Shown: in pieces, positions 42,320 through 54,800 of the stretch
Layout: each line of letters starts with the position of its first letter
Position numbering within the stretch: the stretch's first letter is position 1
NCBI GenBank assembly: GCA_032718475.1
Contig: JAUCBJ010001784.1
Coordinates: 40,486-104,485, forward strand
Length of the DNA stretch: 64,000 nucleotides
Reading direction: 5' to 3'
DNA from: Nemertoderma westbladi
Lineage: Eukaryota > Xenacoelomorpha > Nemertodermatida > Nemertodermatidae
The notes under the pieces: model-generated
The model's database searches: none
Seen by the model: the letters and a program-made list of their open reading frames with translations, nothing else
What the model was told of the DNA's origin: nothing
Made by a program: the position numbers and the translations under genes

Positions 42320-43990
42320 AATAGAGTAGGTAGAAGTTAGGTAGTAAGAGTTAGTTAGTTAGTTAGTTAGTTAAGGGTGGTACGTAGTACCGATAGTTAG
42401 TTAGAGAGTTAGAGGGTACGTAAGTACCGCTAGTTAGTTAGAGAGTTAGAGGGTACGTAAGTACCGCTAGTTAGTTAGAGAGTTAGAGGGTACGTAAGTA
42501 CCGCTAGTTAGTTAGAGTTAGAGGGTACGTAAGTACCGCTAGTTAGTTAGAGGGTTAGAGGGTACGTAAGTACCGCTAGTTAGTTAGAGAGTTAGAGGGT
42601 ACGTAAGTACCGCTAGTTAGTTAGAGTTAGAGGGTACGTAGTACCGCTAGTTAGTTAGAGAGTTAGAGGGTACGTAAGTACCGCTAGTCAGTTAGAGAGC
42701 TAGAGGGTACGCAGTACCGTTAGAGAGTAGGAGTTAAGGGGTACGTAGTACCGTTAGAGAGTTAGTAAGAGTAAGAGGGTACGTAGTACCGCTAGCTAGT
42801 AGAGAGAGCTAGAGTAGTAAGAGGGTACGTAGTACCGCTAGTTAGGAGTGTTAGTAGAGTAGTAGAATGGTTGTGGGCACCGTAAGCGCCACATAGATAG
42901 TAGTAGCAGTAGAGGGTTGTGGGCACCGTAAGCGCCACGTAGTTAGAGTTAGTAGGGAATGCGCTGAACTTAGTGGGGCACGGGCGTGATGATGTGTTTG
43001 ATGTAAGAGCAGGGTATGTTAATTAGAGTTAGTGGGAGTTAGAGGTTAGTAAGAGGGTACGTAGTACCGGTTGTGGTTGTGGGCACCGTTAGCGCCACGT
43101 AGATAGAGGTAGAGTTAGTAAGAGGGTACGTAGTACCGGTTGTGGTTGTGGGCACCGTTAGCGCCACGTAGATAGAGGTAGAGTTAGTAAGAGGGTACGT
43201 AGTACCGGTTGTGGTTGTGGGCACCGTTAGCGCCACGTAGATAGAAGTTAGTAGAGTTAGTAAGAGTTAGTAGTAGTTCACATAATTAACGTACCCACTC
43301 TGCCGGCACTCAGAGCGTCACGTGCAGGCGAGTGGATGTAAAGGAAGTAAGTTAGAGATAGAGTAGAGTAGTAGAGAGGGCACATAGGGTGCCAGGTAGT
43401 AGAGTAGAGTGTTAGAGGTAGCAGAGAGGGCACATAGGGTGCCAGAGAGTAGAATAGTAGAGACGGGCACATAGGGTGCCAGGTAGTAGAGTTAGAGAGT
43501 TAGAGATAGAGTAGAGTAGTAGAGACGGGCACATAGGGTGCCAGGTAGTAGAGTTAGAGAGTTAGAGATAGAGTAGAGTAGTAGAGAGGGCACATAGGGT
43601 GCCAGGTAGTAGAGTTAGAGAGGTAGTAGTGTAGTAGAGAGGGCACATAGGGTGCCAGGTAGTAGAGTAGAGCAGAGAGGGCACATAGGGTGCCAGGTAG
43701 TAGAGCTAGAGAGGTAGTTGAGTAGTAGAAGGGCACATAGGGTGCCAGATAGTAGAGTGGTTGTGGGCACCGCAAGCGCCACGTAGTTAGAAGAGTGGGT
43801 AGAGTTAGGGAGTTCTAGTTAAAGGGCTAGAGAGTTGGTAGACTAGAGAGTCAAGTAGAGTTAGTAGAAGTAGAGAGTAGTAGGAGTTAGTTAGACTTAG
43901 TAGTGCTAGTTAGAGTCGGAGAGTTAGTAGAAAGTTAGAGGCTCTCAGTTAGAGCTAGAAGTAGTAAGAGTTAGTAGTTAGCAGAGTTAG
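42320..43990. repeat. Tandem-repeat region of element B
   Basis: Several arrays follow one another: about 37-bp units of TACCGCTAGTTAGTTAGAGA type (42,340-42,860); three 69-bp units with GTTGTGGGCACCGTTAGCGC (43,023-43,250); and units around GAGGGCACATAGGGTGCCAG (43,375-43,750); then degenerate GTTAGAGTTAG sequence. The 69-bp words recur in element A near 7,200-7,480. Minus-strand ORFs here are repeat artefacts. Confidence 0.85.
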
Positions 43991-44391
43991 TTAGATAGTT
44001 AGAGTTAGTAAGCAGTAGGTAGATAGTATGATAGCACAGGGGTAGCATTAGAGATTAAAGCCTTAGGGAGTGGCAAGAGAGTGGAGAGGTGATAGTGCAG
44101 AGTGCGAAGAGAGCGTGGGCGCAATTCAAGTGTGGGGGAGGAGAAGTGAGAGGAAGAGTGTGGGACGAGGAGGTCCGGGAGTATGAGAGAGTTGGAGTAG
44201 AGTGGTGAGAGTGTTGGGGAAACAAAAATTGTGTGAGAGAAGCGCACGATCGGCCCGACACGAGACGCCAGAGGGTAGCAATATCATACCCATAGGGAGC
44301 GGCCCGGAAAGCCGGCTCCGAAAGAAAATAACCCACCCCACACCCGATACTAGATCGGGATCCAGCGGAATTGTAGCGCACTTTTTGGTGG

Positions 44392-44429
44392 ATGCTATCT
44401 TCTCACCGGGAAGATAGCATGGGGGGGAG
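44392..44429 (+). promoter_or_regulatory. Hairpin and polypurine tract of element B
   Basis: ATGCTATCTTC (44,392-44,402) pairs perfectly with GAAGATAGCAT (44,410-44,420) across a 7-nt loop. GGGGGGGAG (44,421-44,429) follows and abuts the 3' LTR. The arrangement is the same in element A (5,284-5,324). Confidence 0.8.
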
Positions 44430-44977
44430 TGTTAGCTTATCCAATTCCGCTAACATGAACCCACAAAGTAAGCCGTTGAGCAATATTGGGAGCACGAGGT
44501 TGATTACCAATCAACCTCGTGTCAGCCCAGTAAACGGGGACAATAGGCCCCAAAGGAGACACACACAATAAGGGTCAGGGGCCAAACCCCTAACAGAGAG
44601 AGAACAACAGGGGCAACGGGAAACACACCAGGGAAGGTGAAAGGGCGAGAAGTGGGATATTAGCCAATGGGGGGACAGCATCGACTAGGTACAGTAATAT
44701 GGCCAACTGTGCAGTACATATATTACCTGTTGGTGCTTCCCTATTCAGTTTAGTTTACTCAGTCAGATCAGTAGGGTGGAACGGGGACTTCTGTCACCGT
44801 CCGCTACCGCCATCATACTTATATTACCTGTTGTGTCATACTATACTATATATATATCAGACTATTATACCTTTATACATATTACCGAACATCAGAACTC
44901 TTTTACCTTTCACACACGGCGGGGACGCGTGGATAGAAAACCCAACGGATAAACCGGGATCCGTAGATCCCGTCACA
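44430..44977 (+). repeat. 3' LTR of element B
   Basis: 548 bp, apparently identical to 37,907-38,454 at a constant offset of 6,523 bp. It is followed by the right target duplication ATACA (44,978-44,982) and satellite. Confidence 0.93.
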
Positions 44978-47900
44978 ATACATTTTATTAGATTTGCTCC
45001 ACATATGGTATCTAATTATCCTTGATCTATGCGTCTAGCCATTGAGTTGTTAATCAACAACGCTAGATAGCGAGAAAAAGTTTATTCTATATGCAAAATG
45101 GAACGCCTAGTGGCAGTATATAGAACTGCACTGGAGCAATAACTGCAATGAGGTTCTCCGAGGAGAATATCTTCATTTAATTACCAATAGATTGTCTTAA
45201 CCCTACTACTACTCCAGGGACAATGCCTTAATCCCAGTATTCAAGTACTCCAGGGAGAATGTATTAGTTCCAGTACGCAACAGAAGAGGTTATAGTTCAA
45301 GTACTCAATGTAGGAGGTATTACTTATAGTACTCAATGTAGGAGGTATTTGTTCCAGTACTCAAAGTATGAGGAATTAGTTCCAGTTCTCAATGGAAGAT
45401 GAATTAGTTACAGTTCTCAATGGGGGAGGAATTAGTTCCAGTACCGAATGATGCGGTCTTAGTACAATACTGAAAGGAGAATATCTAACTTCTACTGCTT
45501 CAGGAACAATGTATTTCTTTCAGTACTCAAAGGAGCAGTATGGCTTGGATAAATGGAGTCTTAGTTCCAGTACTACTGGAACAATGTATGTATTAGTCCC
45601 ATTAATCAAGGGATAATGTTTCCAATACTACAGGCGTGGGATAATGTATTATTCCCTGTATCACAGTAAACTAGGTATTAGTTCCAGTACTCAATGGATG
45701 AGGTATTAGATCCAGTACTCAATGTAGGAGGTATTAGTTCCAGTACTCAATGGAGGAGGTATTAGTTCCAGTACTCAATGGATGAGGTATTAGTTAAGTA
45801 CTCAATGTAGGAGGTATTAGTTCCAGTACTCAATGGAGGAGGTATTAGTTCCAGTACTCAATGGAGGAGGTATTAGTTCAAGTACTCAATATAGGAGGTA
45901 TTAGTTCCAGTACACAATGGAGGAGGTATTAGTTCAATCCAGTACTCAATGGAGGAGGTATTAGTTACAGTACTCAATGGAGGAGGTATTAGTTACAGTG
46001 CTCAATGGAGGAAGTATCTTTTATATATTAATACATTTTATTAGATTTGCTCCATATATGGTATCTAATTATCCTTGATCTATGCGTCTAGCCATTGAGT
46101 TGTTAATCAACAACGACTAGATAGCGAGAAAAAGTTTATTCTATATGCAAAAGGGAACGCCTAGTGGCAGTATATAGAACTGCACTGGAGCAATAACTGC
46201 AATGAGGTTCTCCAGGGAGAATCTCTTAATTTAATTACTAAGAGATTGTCTTAACCCTACTACTACTCCAGGGACAATGCCTTAATCCCAGTATTCAAGT
46301 ACTCCAGGGAGAATGTATTAGTTCCAGTATGCAACAGAAGAGGCAATAGTTCAAGTACTCAATGTAGGAGGTATTAGTTATAGTACTCAATGTAGGAGGT
46401 ATTAGTTAAAGTACTCAATGTACGAGATATTAGTTATAGTACTCAATGTAGGAGGTATTTGTTCCAGTACTCAAAGTAGGAGGAATTAGTTCCAGTTCTC
46501 AATGGCGGATGAATTATTTACAGTTCTCAATGGGGGAGGAATTAGTTCCAGTACTGAATGATGCGGTCTTAGTCTTAGTACAATACTGAAAGGAGAATGT
46601 CTAACTTCTACTGCTTCAGGAACAATGTATTTCTTTCAGTACTCAAAGGAGGCATGGCTTGGATAAATGGAGTCTTAGTTCCAGTACTACTGGGACAATG
46701 TATGTATTAGTCCAATTAATCAAGGGATAATGTTTCCAATACAACAGGCCTGGGAGAATGTCTTATTCCCTGTATCACAGTAAACTAACACTTTTAGCCC
46801 TTTTGCGAACTTGTTCCACCGCTGGTTATCTTCTTATCCTTGATCTATGCGTCTAGCCATTGAGTTGTTAATCAACAACGCTAGATAGCGAGAAAAAGTT
46901 TATTCTATATGCAAAAGGGAACGCCTAGTGGCAGTATATAGAACTGCACTGGAGCAATAACTGCAATGAGGTTCTCCGAGGAGAATATCTTCATTTAATT
47001 ACTAATAGATTGTCTTAACCCTACTACTACTCCAGGGACAATGCCTTAATCCCAGTATTCAAGTACTCCAGGGAGAATGTATTAGTTCCAGTACGCAACA
47101 GAAGAGGCAATAGTTCAAGTACTCAATGTAGGAGGTATTAGTTATAGTACTCAATGTAGGAGGTATTAGTTATAGTACTCAATGTAGGAGGTATTTGTTC
47201 CAGTACTCAAAGTAGGAGGAATTAGTTCCAGTTCTAAATGGGGGATGATTTATTTACAGTTCTCAATGGGGGAGGAATTAGTTCCAGTACTGAATGATGC
47301 GGTCTTAGTCTTAGTACAATACTGAAAGGAGAATGTCTAACTTCTACTGCTTCAGGAACAATGTATTTCTTTCAGTACTCAAAGGAGCAGCATGGCTTGG
47401 ATAAATGGAGTCTTCGTTCCAGTACTACTGGAACAATGTATGTAATAGTCCCATTAATCAAGGGATAATGTTTCCAATACAACAGGCCTGGGAGAATGTC
47501 TTATTCCCTGTATCACAGTAAACTAACACTTTTAGCCCTTTTGCGAACTTGTTCCACCGCTGGTTATCTTCTTATCCTTGATCTATGCGTCTAGCTATTG
47601 AGTTGTTAATCAACAACGCTAGATAGCGAGAAAAAGTTTATTCTATATGCAAAAGGGAACGCCTAGTGGCAGTATATAGAACTGCACTGGAGCAATAACT
47701 GCAATGAGGTTCTCCAGGGAGATTTAATTACTAAGAGATTGTTTTAGCCCTACTACTCCAGGGGCAACAACGCCTTAATCCCAGTACTCAAGTACTCCAG
47801 GGAGAATGTCTTAGTTCCAGTACTCATTGTAAAATTAATTAGTCAAGTACTCAATGGAGGAGGTATTAGTTCCAGTACTCAATGGAGGTGGTATTAGTTC

Positions 47901-50900
47901 CAATACTCAATGGAGGTGGTATTAGTTCCAGTACTCAATAAAGGAGGTATTAGTTCCAGTACTCAATGGAGGAGGTATTAGATCCAGTACTCATGTAGGA
48001 GGTATTAGTAACAGTACTCAATGGAGGAGGCATTAGTTCCAGGACTCAATGGAGGAGGTATTAGTTCCAGTACTCAATGGAGGAGGTATTAGTTCTAGTA
48101 CACAATGGAGGAGGTATTAGTTCCAGTACTCAATAAAGGAGGTATTAGTTCCAGCACTCAATGGAGGAGGTATTAGATCCAGTACTCATGTAGGAGGTAT
48201 TAGTAACAGTACTCAATGGAGGAGGTATTAGTTCTAGTACACAATGGAGGAGGTATTAGTTCCAGTACTCAATAAAGGAGGTATTAGATCCAGTACTCAT
48301 GTAGGAGGTATTAGTAACAGTACTCAATGGAGGAGGTATTAGTTCCAGTACTCAATATAGGAGGCATTAGTTCCAGTACTACTGGAACAATGTATGTATT
48401 AGTCCCATTAATCAAGGGATAATGTTTCCAATACAACAGGCCTGGGAGAATGTCTTATTCCCTGTATCACAGTAAACTAACACTTTTAGCCCTTTTGCGA
48501 ACTTGTTCCACCGCTGGTTATCTTCTTATCCTTGATCTATGCGTCTAGCCATTGAGTTGTTAATCAACAACGCTAGATAGCGAGAAAAAGTTTATTATAT
48601 ATGCAAAAGGGAACGCCTAGTGGCAGTATATAGAACTGCACTGGAGCAATAACTGCAATGAGGTTCTCCAGGGAGAATCTCTTAATTTAATTACTAAGAG
48701 ATTGTCTTAACCCTACTACTACTTCAGGGACAATGCCTTAATCCCAGTATTCAAGTACTCCAGGGAGAATGTATTAGTTCCAGTACTCAATTAGTCAAGT
48801 ACTCGATGGAGGAGGTATTAGTTCCAGTACTCAATGGAGGTGGTATTAGTTCCCATACTCAATGGAGGTGGTATTAGTTCCAGTACTCAATAAAGGAGGT
48901 ATTAGTTCCAGTACTCATGTAGGAGGTATTAGTAACAGTACTCAATGGAGGAGGCATTAGTTCCAGGACCCAATGGAGGATGTATTAGTTCCAGTACACA
49001 ATGGAGGAGGTATTAGTTCAATCCAGTACTCAATGGAGGAGGTATTAGTTCCAGTACTCAATGGAGGAGGTATTAGTTCCAGTACTCAATGGAGGAGGTA
49101 TTAGTTCCAGTACTCAATGGAGGAGGTATTAGTTCCAGTACACAATGGAAGAGGTATTAGTTCAATCCAGTACTCAATGGAGGAGGTATTAGTTCCAGTA
49201 CTCAATGGAGGAGGTATTAGTTCCAGTACTCAATGGAGGAGGTATTAGTTTCAATACTCAATGGATGAGGTATTAGTTCAAGTACTCAATATAGGAGGTA
49301 TTAGTTCCAATACACAATGGAGGAGGTATTAGTTCCAGTACTCAATGGAGGAGGTATTAGTTCCAGTACTCAATGGAGGAGGTATTAGTTCCAGTACACA
49401 ATGGAGGAGGTATTAGTTCAATCCAGTACTCAATAGAGGAGGTATTAGTTCCAATACTCAATGGAGGAGGTGTCTTTTATATATTAATACATTTTATTAG
49501 ATTTGCTCCACATATGGTATCTAATTATCCTTGATCTATGCGTCTAGCCATTGAGTTGTTAATCAACAACGCTAGATAGCGAGAAAAAGTTTATTCTATA
49601 TGCAAAATGGAACGCCTAGTGGCAGTATATAGAACTGCACTGGAGCAATAACTGCAATGAGGTTCTCCGAGGAGAATATCTTCATTTAATTACCAATAGA
49701 TTGTCTTAACCCTACTACTACTCCAGGGACAATGCCTTAATCCCAGTATTCAAGTACTCCAGGGAGAATGTATTAGTTCCAGTACGCAACAGAAGAGGTT
49801 ATAGTTCAAGTACTCAATGTAGGAGGTATTAGTTATAGTACTCAATGTAGGAGGTATTAGTTATAGTACTCAATGTAGGAGGTATTTGTTCCAGTACTCA
49901 AAGTAGGAGGAATTAGTTCCAGTTCTAAATGGGGGATGATTTATTTACAGTTCTCAATGGGGGAGGAATTAGTTCCAGTACTGAATGATGCGGTCTTAGT
50001 CTTAGTACAATACTGAAAGGAGAATGTCTAACTTCTACTGCTTCAGGAACAATGTATTTCTTTCAGTACTCAAAGGAGCAGCATGGCTTGGATAAATGGA
50101 GTCTTCGTTCCAGTACTACTGGAACAATGTATGTAATAGTCCCATTAATCAAGGGATAATGTTTCCAATACAACAGGCCTGGGAGAATGTCTTATTCCCT
50201 GTATCACAGTAAACTAACACTTTTAGCCCTTTTGCGAACTTGTTCCACCGCTGGTTATCTTCTTATCCTTGATCTATGCGTCTAGCTATTGAGTTGTTAA
50301 TCAACAACGCTAGATAGCGAGAAAAAGTTTATTCTATATGCAAAAGGGAACGCCTAGTGGCAGTATATAGAACTGCACTGGAGCAATAACTGCAATGAGG
50401 TTCTCCAGGGAGATTTAATTACTAAGAGATTGTTTAAGCCCTACTACTCCAGGGGCAACAACGCCTTAATCCCAGTACTCAAGTACTCCAGGGAGAATGT
50501 CTTAGTTCCAGTACTCATTGTAAAATTAATTAGTCAAGTACTCAATGGAGGAGGTATTAGTTCCAGTACTCAATGGAGGTGGTATTAGTTCCAATACTCA
50601 ATGGAGGTGGTATTAGTTCCAGTACTCAATAAAGGAGGTATTAGTTCCAGTACTCAATGGAGGAGGTATTAGATCCAGTACTCATGTAGGAGGTATTAGT
50701 AACAGTACTCAATGGAGGAGGCATTAGTTCCAGGACTCAATGGAGGAGGTATTAGTTCCAGTACTCAATGGAGGAGGTATTAGTTCTAGTACACAATGGA
50801 GGAGGTATTAGTTCCAGTACTCAATAAAGGAGGTATTAGTTCCAGCACTCAATGGAGGAGGTATTAGATCCAGTACTCATGTAGGAGGTATTAGTAACAG

Positions 50901-53900
50901 TACTCAATGGAGGAGGTATTAGTTCTAGTACACAATGGAGGAGGTATTAGTTCCAGTACTCAATAAAGGAGGTATTAGATCCAGTACTCATGTAGGAGGT
51001 ATTAGTAACAGTACTCAATGGAGGAGGTATTAGTTCCAGTACTCAATATAGGAGGCATTAGTTCCAGTACTACTGGAACAATGTATGTATTAGTCCCATT
51101 AATCAAGGGATAATGTTTCCAATACAACAGGCCTGGGAGAATGTCTTATTCCCTGTATCACAGTAAACTAACACTTTTAGCCCTTTTGCGAACTTGTTCC
51201 ACCGCTGGTTATCTTCTTATCCTTGATCTATGCGTCTAGCCATTGAGTTGTTAATCAACAACGCTAGATAGCGAGAAAAAGTTTATTATATATGCAAAAG
51301 GGAACGCCTAGTGGCAGTATATAGAACTGCACTGGAGCAATAACTGCAATGAGGTTCTCCGAGGAGAATATCTTCATTTAATTACCAATAGATTGTCTTA
51401 ACCCTACTACTACTCCAGGGACAATGCCTTAATCCCAGTATTCAAGTACTCCAGGGAGAATGTATTAGTTCCAGTACGCAACAGAAGAGGTTATAGTTCA
51501 AGTACTCAATGTAGGAGGTATTAGTTATAGTACTCAATGTAGGAGGTATTAGTTATAGTACTCAATGTAGGAGGTATTTGTTCCAGTACTCAAAGTAGGA
51601 GGAATTAGTTCCAGTTCTAAATGGGGGATGATTTATTTACAGTTCTCAATGGGGGAGGAATTAGTTCCAGTACTGAATGATGCGGTCTTAGTCTTAGTAC
51701 AATACTGAAAGGAGAATGTCTAACTTCTACTGCTTCAGGAACAATGTATTTCTTTCAGTACTCAAAGGAGCAGCATGGCTTGGATAAATGGAGTCTTCGT
51801 TCCAGTACTACTGGAACAATGTATGTAATAGTCCCATTAATCAAGGGATAATGTTTCCAATACAACAGGCCTGGGAGAATGTCTTATTCCCTGTATCACA
51901 GTAAACTAACACTTTTAGCCCTTTTGCGAACTTGTTCCACCGCTGGTTATCTTCTTATCCTTGATCTATGCGTCTAGCTATTGAGTTGTTAATCAACAAC
52001 GCTAGATAGCGAGAAAAAGTTTATTCTATATGCAAAAGGGAACGCCTAGTGGCAGTATATAGAACTGCACTGGAGCAATAACTGCAATGAGGTTCTCCAG
52101 GGAGATTTAATTACTAAGAGATTGTTTTAGCCCTACTACTCCAGGGGCAACAACGCCTTAATCCCAGTACTCAAGTACTCCAGGGAGAATGTCTTAGTTC
52201 CAGTACTCATTGTAAAATTAATTAGTCAAGTACTCAATGGAGGAGGTATTAGTTCCAGTACTCAATGGAGGTGGTATTAGTTCCAATACTCAATGGAGGT
52301 GGTATTAGTTCCAGTACTCAATAAAGGAGGTATTAGTTCCAGTACTCAATGGAGGAGGTATTAGATCCAGTACTCATGTAGGAGGTATTAGTAACAGTAC
52401 TCAATGGAGGAGGCATTAGTTCCAGGACTCAATGGAGGAGGTATTAGTTCCAGTACTCAATGGAGGAGGTATTAGTTCTAGTACACAATGGAGGAGGTAT
52501 TAGTTCCAGTACTCAATAAAGGAGGTATTAGTTCCAGCACTCAATGGAGGAGGTATTAGATCCAGTACTCATGTAGGAGGTATTAGTAACAGTACTCAAT
52601 GGAGGAGGTATTAGTTCTAGTACACAATGGAGGAGGTATTAGTTCCAGTACTCAATAAAGGAGGTATTAGATCCAGTACTCATGTAGGAGGTATTAGTAA
52701 CAGTACTCAATGGAGGAGGTATTAGTTCCAGTACTCAATATAGGAGGCATTAGTTCCAGTACTACTGGAACAATGTATGTATTAGTCCCATTAATCAAGG
52801 GATAATGTTTCCAATACAACAGGCCTGGGAGAATGTCTTATTCCCTGTATCACAGTAAACTAACACTTTTAGCCCTTTTGCGAACTTGTTCCACCGCTGG
52901 TTATCTTCTTATCCTTGATCTATGCGTCTAGCCATTGAGTTGTTAATCAACAACGCTAGATAGCGAGAAAAAGTTTATTATATATGCAAAAGGGAACGCC
53001 TAGTGGCAGTATATAGAACTGCACTGGAGCAATAACTGCAATGAGGTTCTCCAGGGAGAATCTCTTAATTTAATTACTAAGAGATTGTCTTAACCCTACT
53101 ACTACTTCAGGGACAATGCCTTAATCCCAGTATTCAAGTACTCCAGGGAGAATGTATTAGTTCCAGTACTCAATTAGTCAAGTACTCGATGGAGGAGGTA
53201 TTAGTTCCAGTACTCAATGGAGGTGGTATTAGTTCCCATACTCAATGGAGGTGGTATTAGTTCCAGTACTCAATAAAGGAGGTATTAGTTCCAGTACTCA
53301 TGTAGGAGGTATTAGTAACAGTACTCAATGGAGGAGGCATTAGTTCCAGGACCCAATGGAGGATGTATTAGTTCCAGTACACAATGGAGGAGGTATTAGT
53401 TCAATCCAGTACTCAATGGAGGAGGTATTAGTTCCAGTACTCAATGGAGGAGGTATTAGTTCCAGTACTCAATGGAGGAGGTATTAGTTCCAGTACTCAA
53501 TGGAGGAGGTATTAGTTCCAGTACACAATGGAAGAGGTATTAGTTCAATCCAGTACTCAATGGAGGAGGTATTAGTTCCAGTACTCAATGGAGGAGGTAT
53601 TAGTTCCAGTACTCAATGGAGGAGGTATTAGTTTCAATACTCAATGGATGAGGTATTAGTTCAAGTACTCAATATAGGAGGTATTAGTTCCAATACACAA
53701 TGGAGGAGGTATTAGTTCCAGTACTCAATGGAGGAGGTATTAGTTCCAGTACTCAATGGAGGAGGTATTAGTTCCAGTACACAATGGAGGAGGTATTAGT
53801 TCAATCCAGTACTCAATAGAGGAGGTATTAGTTCCAATACTCAATGGAGGAGGTGTCTTTTATATATTAATACATTTTATTAGATTTGCTCCACATATGG

Positions 53901-54800
53901 TATCTAATTATCCTTGATCTATGCGTCTAGCCATTGAGTTGTTAATCAACAACGCTAGATAGCGAGAAAAAGTTTATTCTATATGCAAAATGGAACGCCT
54001 AGTGGCAGTATATAGAACTGCACTGGAGCAATAACTGCAATGAGGTTCTCCGAGGAGAATATCTTCATTTAATTACCAATAGATTGTCTTAACCCTACTA
54101 CTACTCCAGGGACAATGCCTTAATCCCAGTATTCAAGTACTCCAGGGAGAATGTATTAGTTCCAGTACGCAACAGAAGAGGTTATAGTTCAAGTACTCAA
54201 TGTAGGAGGTATTACTTATAGTACTCAATGTAGGAGGTATTTGTTCCAGTACTCAAAGTATGAGGAATTAGTTCCAGTTCTCAATGGAAGATGAATTAGT
54301 TACATTTCTCAATGGGGGAGGAATTAGTTCCAGTACCGAATGATGCGGTCTTAGTACAATACTGAAAGGAGAATATCTAACTTCTACTGCTTCAGGAACA
54401 ATGTATTTCTTTCAGTACTCAAAGGAGCAGCATGGCTTGGATAAATGGAATCTTAGTTCCAGTACTACTGGAAATATGTATTAGTCCCATTAATCAAGGG
54501 ATAATGTTTCCAATACTACAGGCGTGGGATAATGTATTATTCCCTGTATCACAGTAAACTAGGTATTAGTTCCAGTACTCAATGGATGAGGTATTAGTTA
54601 AGTACTCAATGTAGGAGGTATTAGTTCCAGTACTCAATGGAGGAGGTATTAGTTTCAGTACTCAATGGATGAGGTATTAGTTCAAGTACTCAATATAGGA
54701 GGTATTAGTTCCAGTACACAATGGAGGAGGTATTAGTTCAAGTACTCAAAGAAGGAGGTATTAGATCCAGTACTCAATGGAGGAGGTATTAGTTCTAGTA
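44978..54800. repeat. Complex satellite with higher-order organisation
   Basis: The array mixes 28-bp minisatellite blocks with a conserved module of about 140 bp (starting near TTGATCTATGCGTCTAG). Module starts at about 45,022, 46,075, 46,838, 47,577, 48,533, 49,530, 50,269, 51,221, 51,959, 52,915 and 53,911 give spacings of 1053, 763, 739, 956, 997, 739, 952, 738, 956 and 996. From 46,838 on they fall into three unit types, T (about 739), U (about 955) and V (about 997), in the order TUV, TU, TUV. No coding sequence. The first two intervals are related but more diverged. Confidence 0.93.
49530..49670. repeat. Representative conserved satellite module
   Basis: The module contains an inverted repeat around GTTGTTAATCAACAAC with outer CTAGC/GCTAG pairing. 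About 60 bases on is a second hairpin in which CCTAGTGGCAGT pairs with ACTGCACTGG (two bulges, loop ATATAGA). It is far more conserved among copies than the 28-bp blocks between modules. Copies also occur at about 62,938, and the second hairpin occurs alone at 56,086-56,125. Confidence 0.75.

Larger units (their letters stand above)
37907..44977 (+). mobile_element. BEL/Pao-like LTR element B, young and non-autonomous
   Basis: The 7,071-bp element has two 548-bp LTRs that look identical, starting TGTTAGC and ending GTCACA. It is flanked by ATACA at 37,902-37,906 and 44,978-44,982. Uninterrupted target sites exist in the satellite (for example 49,480-49,500 and 53,862-53,880). The interior encodes Gag-related frames and a zinc knuckle, then an integrase-tail remnant, then about 1.7 kb of tandem repeats. 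It lacks the DUF1759-like Gag part, protease, RT, RNase H and integrase core. It must have been moved by proteins of a related complete element. Element A is its older relative. Confidence 0.92.

Noticed and set aside
42983-43775. Minus-strand proteins of Thr/Leu-rich repeats
   Set aside because: They follow the 69-bp and other tandem repeats of element B's 3' region and have no other support.
49530-49670. Hammerhead or other self-cleaving ribozyme in the satellite module
   Set aside because: Hairpins exist, but I found no CTGATGA-type core with a matching GAAA on either strand.
49590-49670. Helitron 3' end at the module hairpin
   Set aside because: The hairpin is not followed by CTRR at the expected distance, and no TC start was found.
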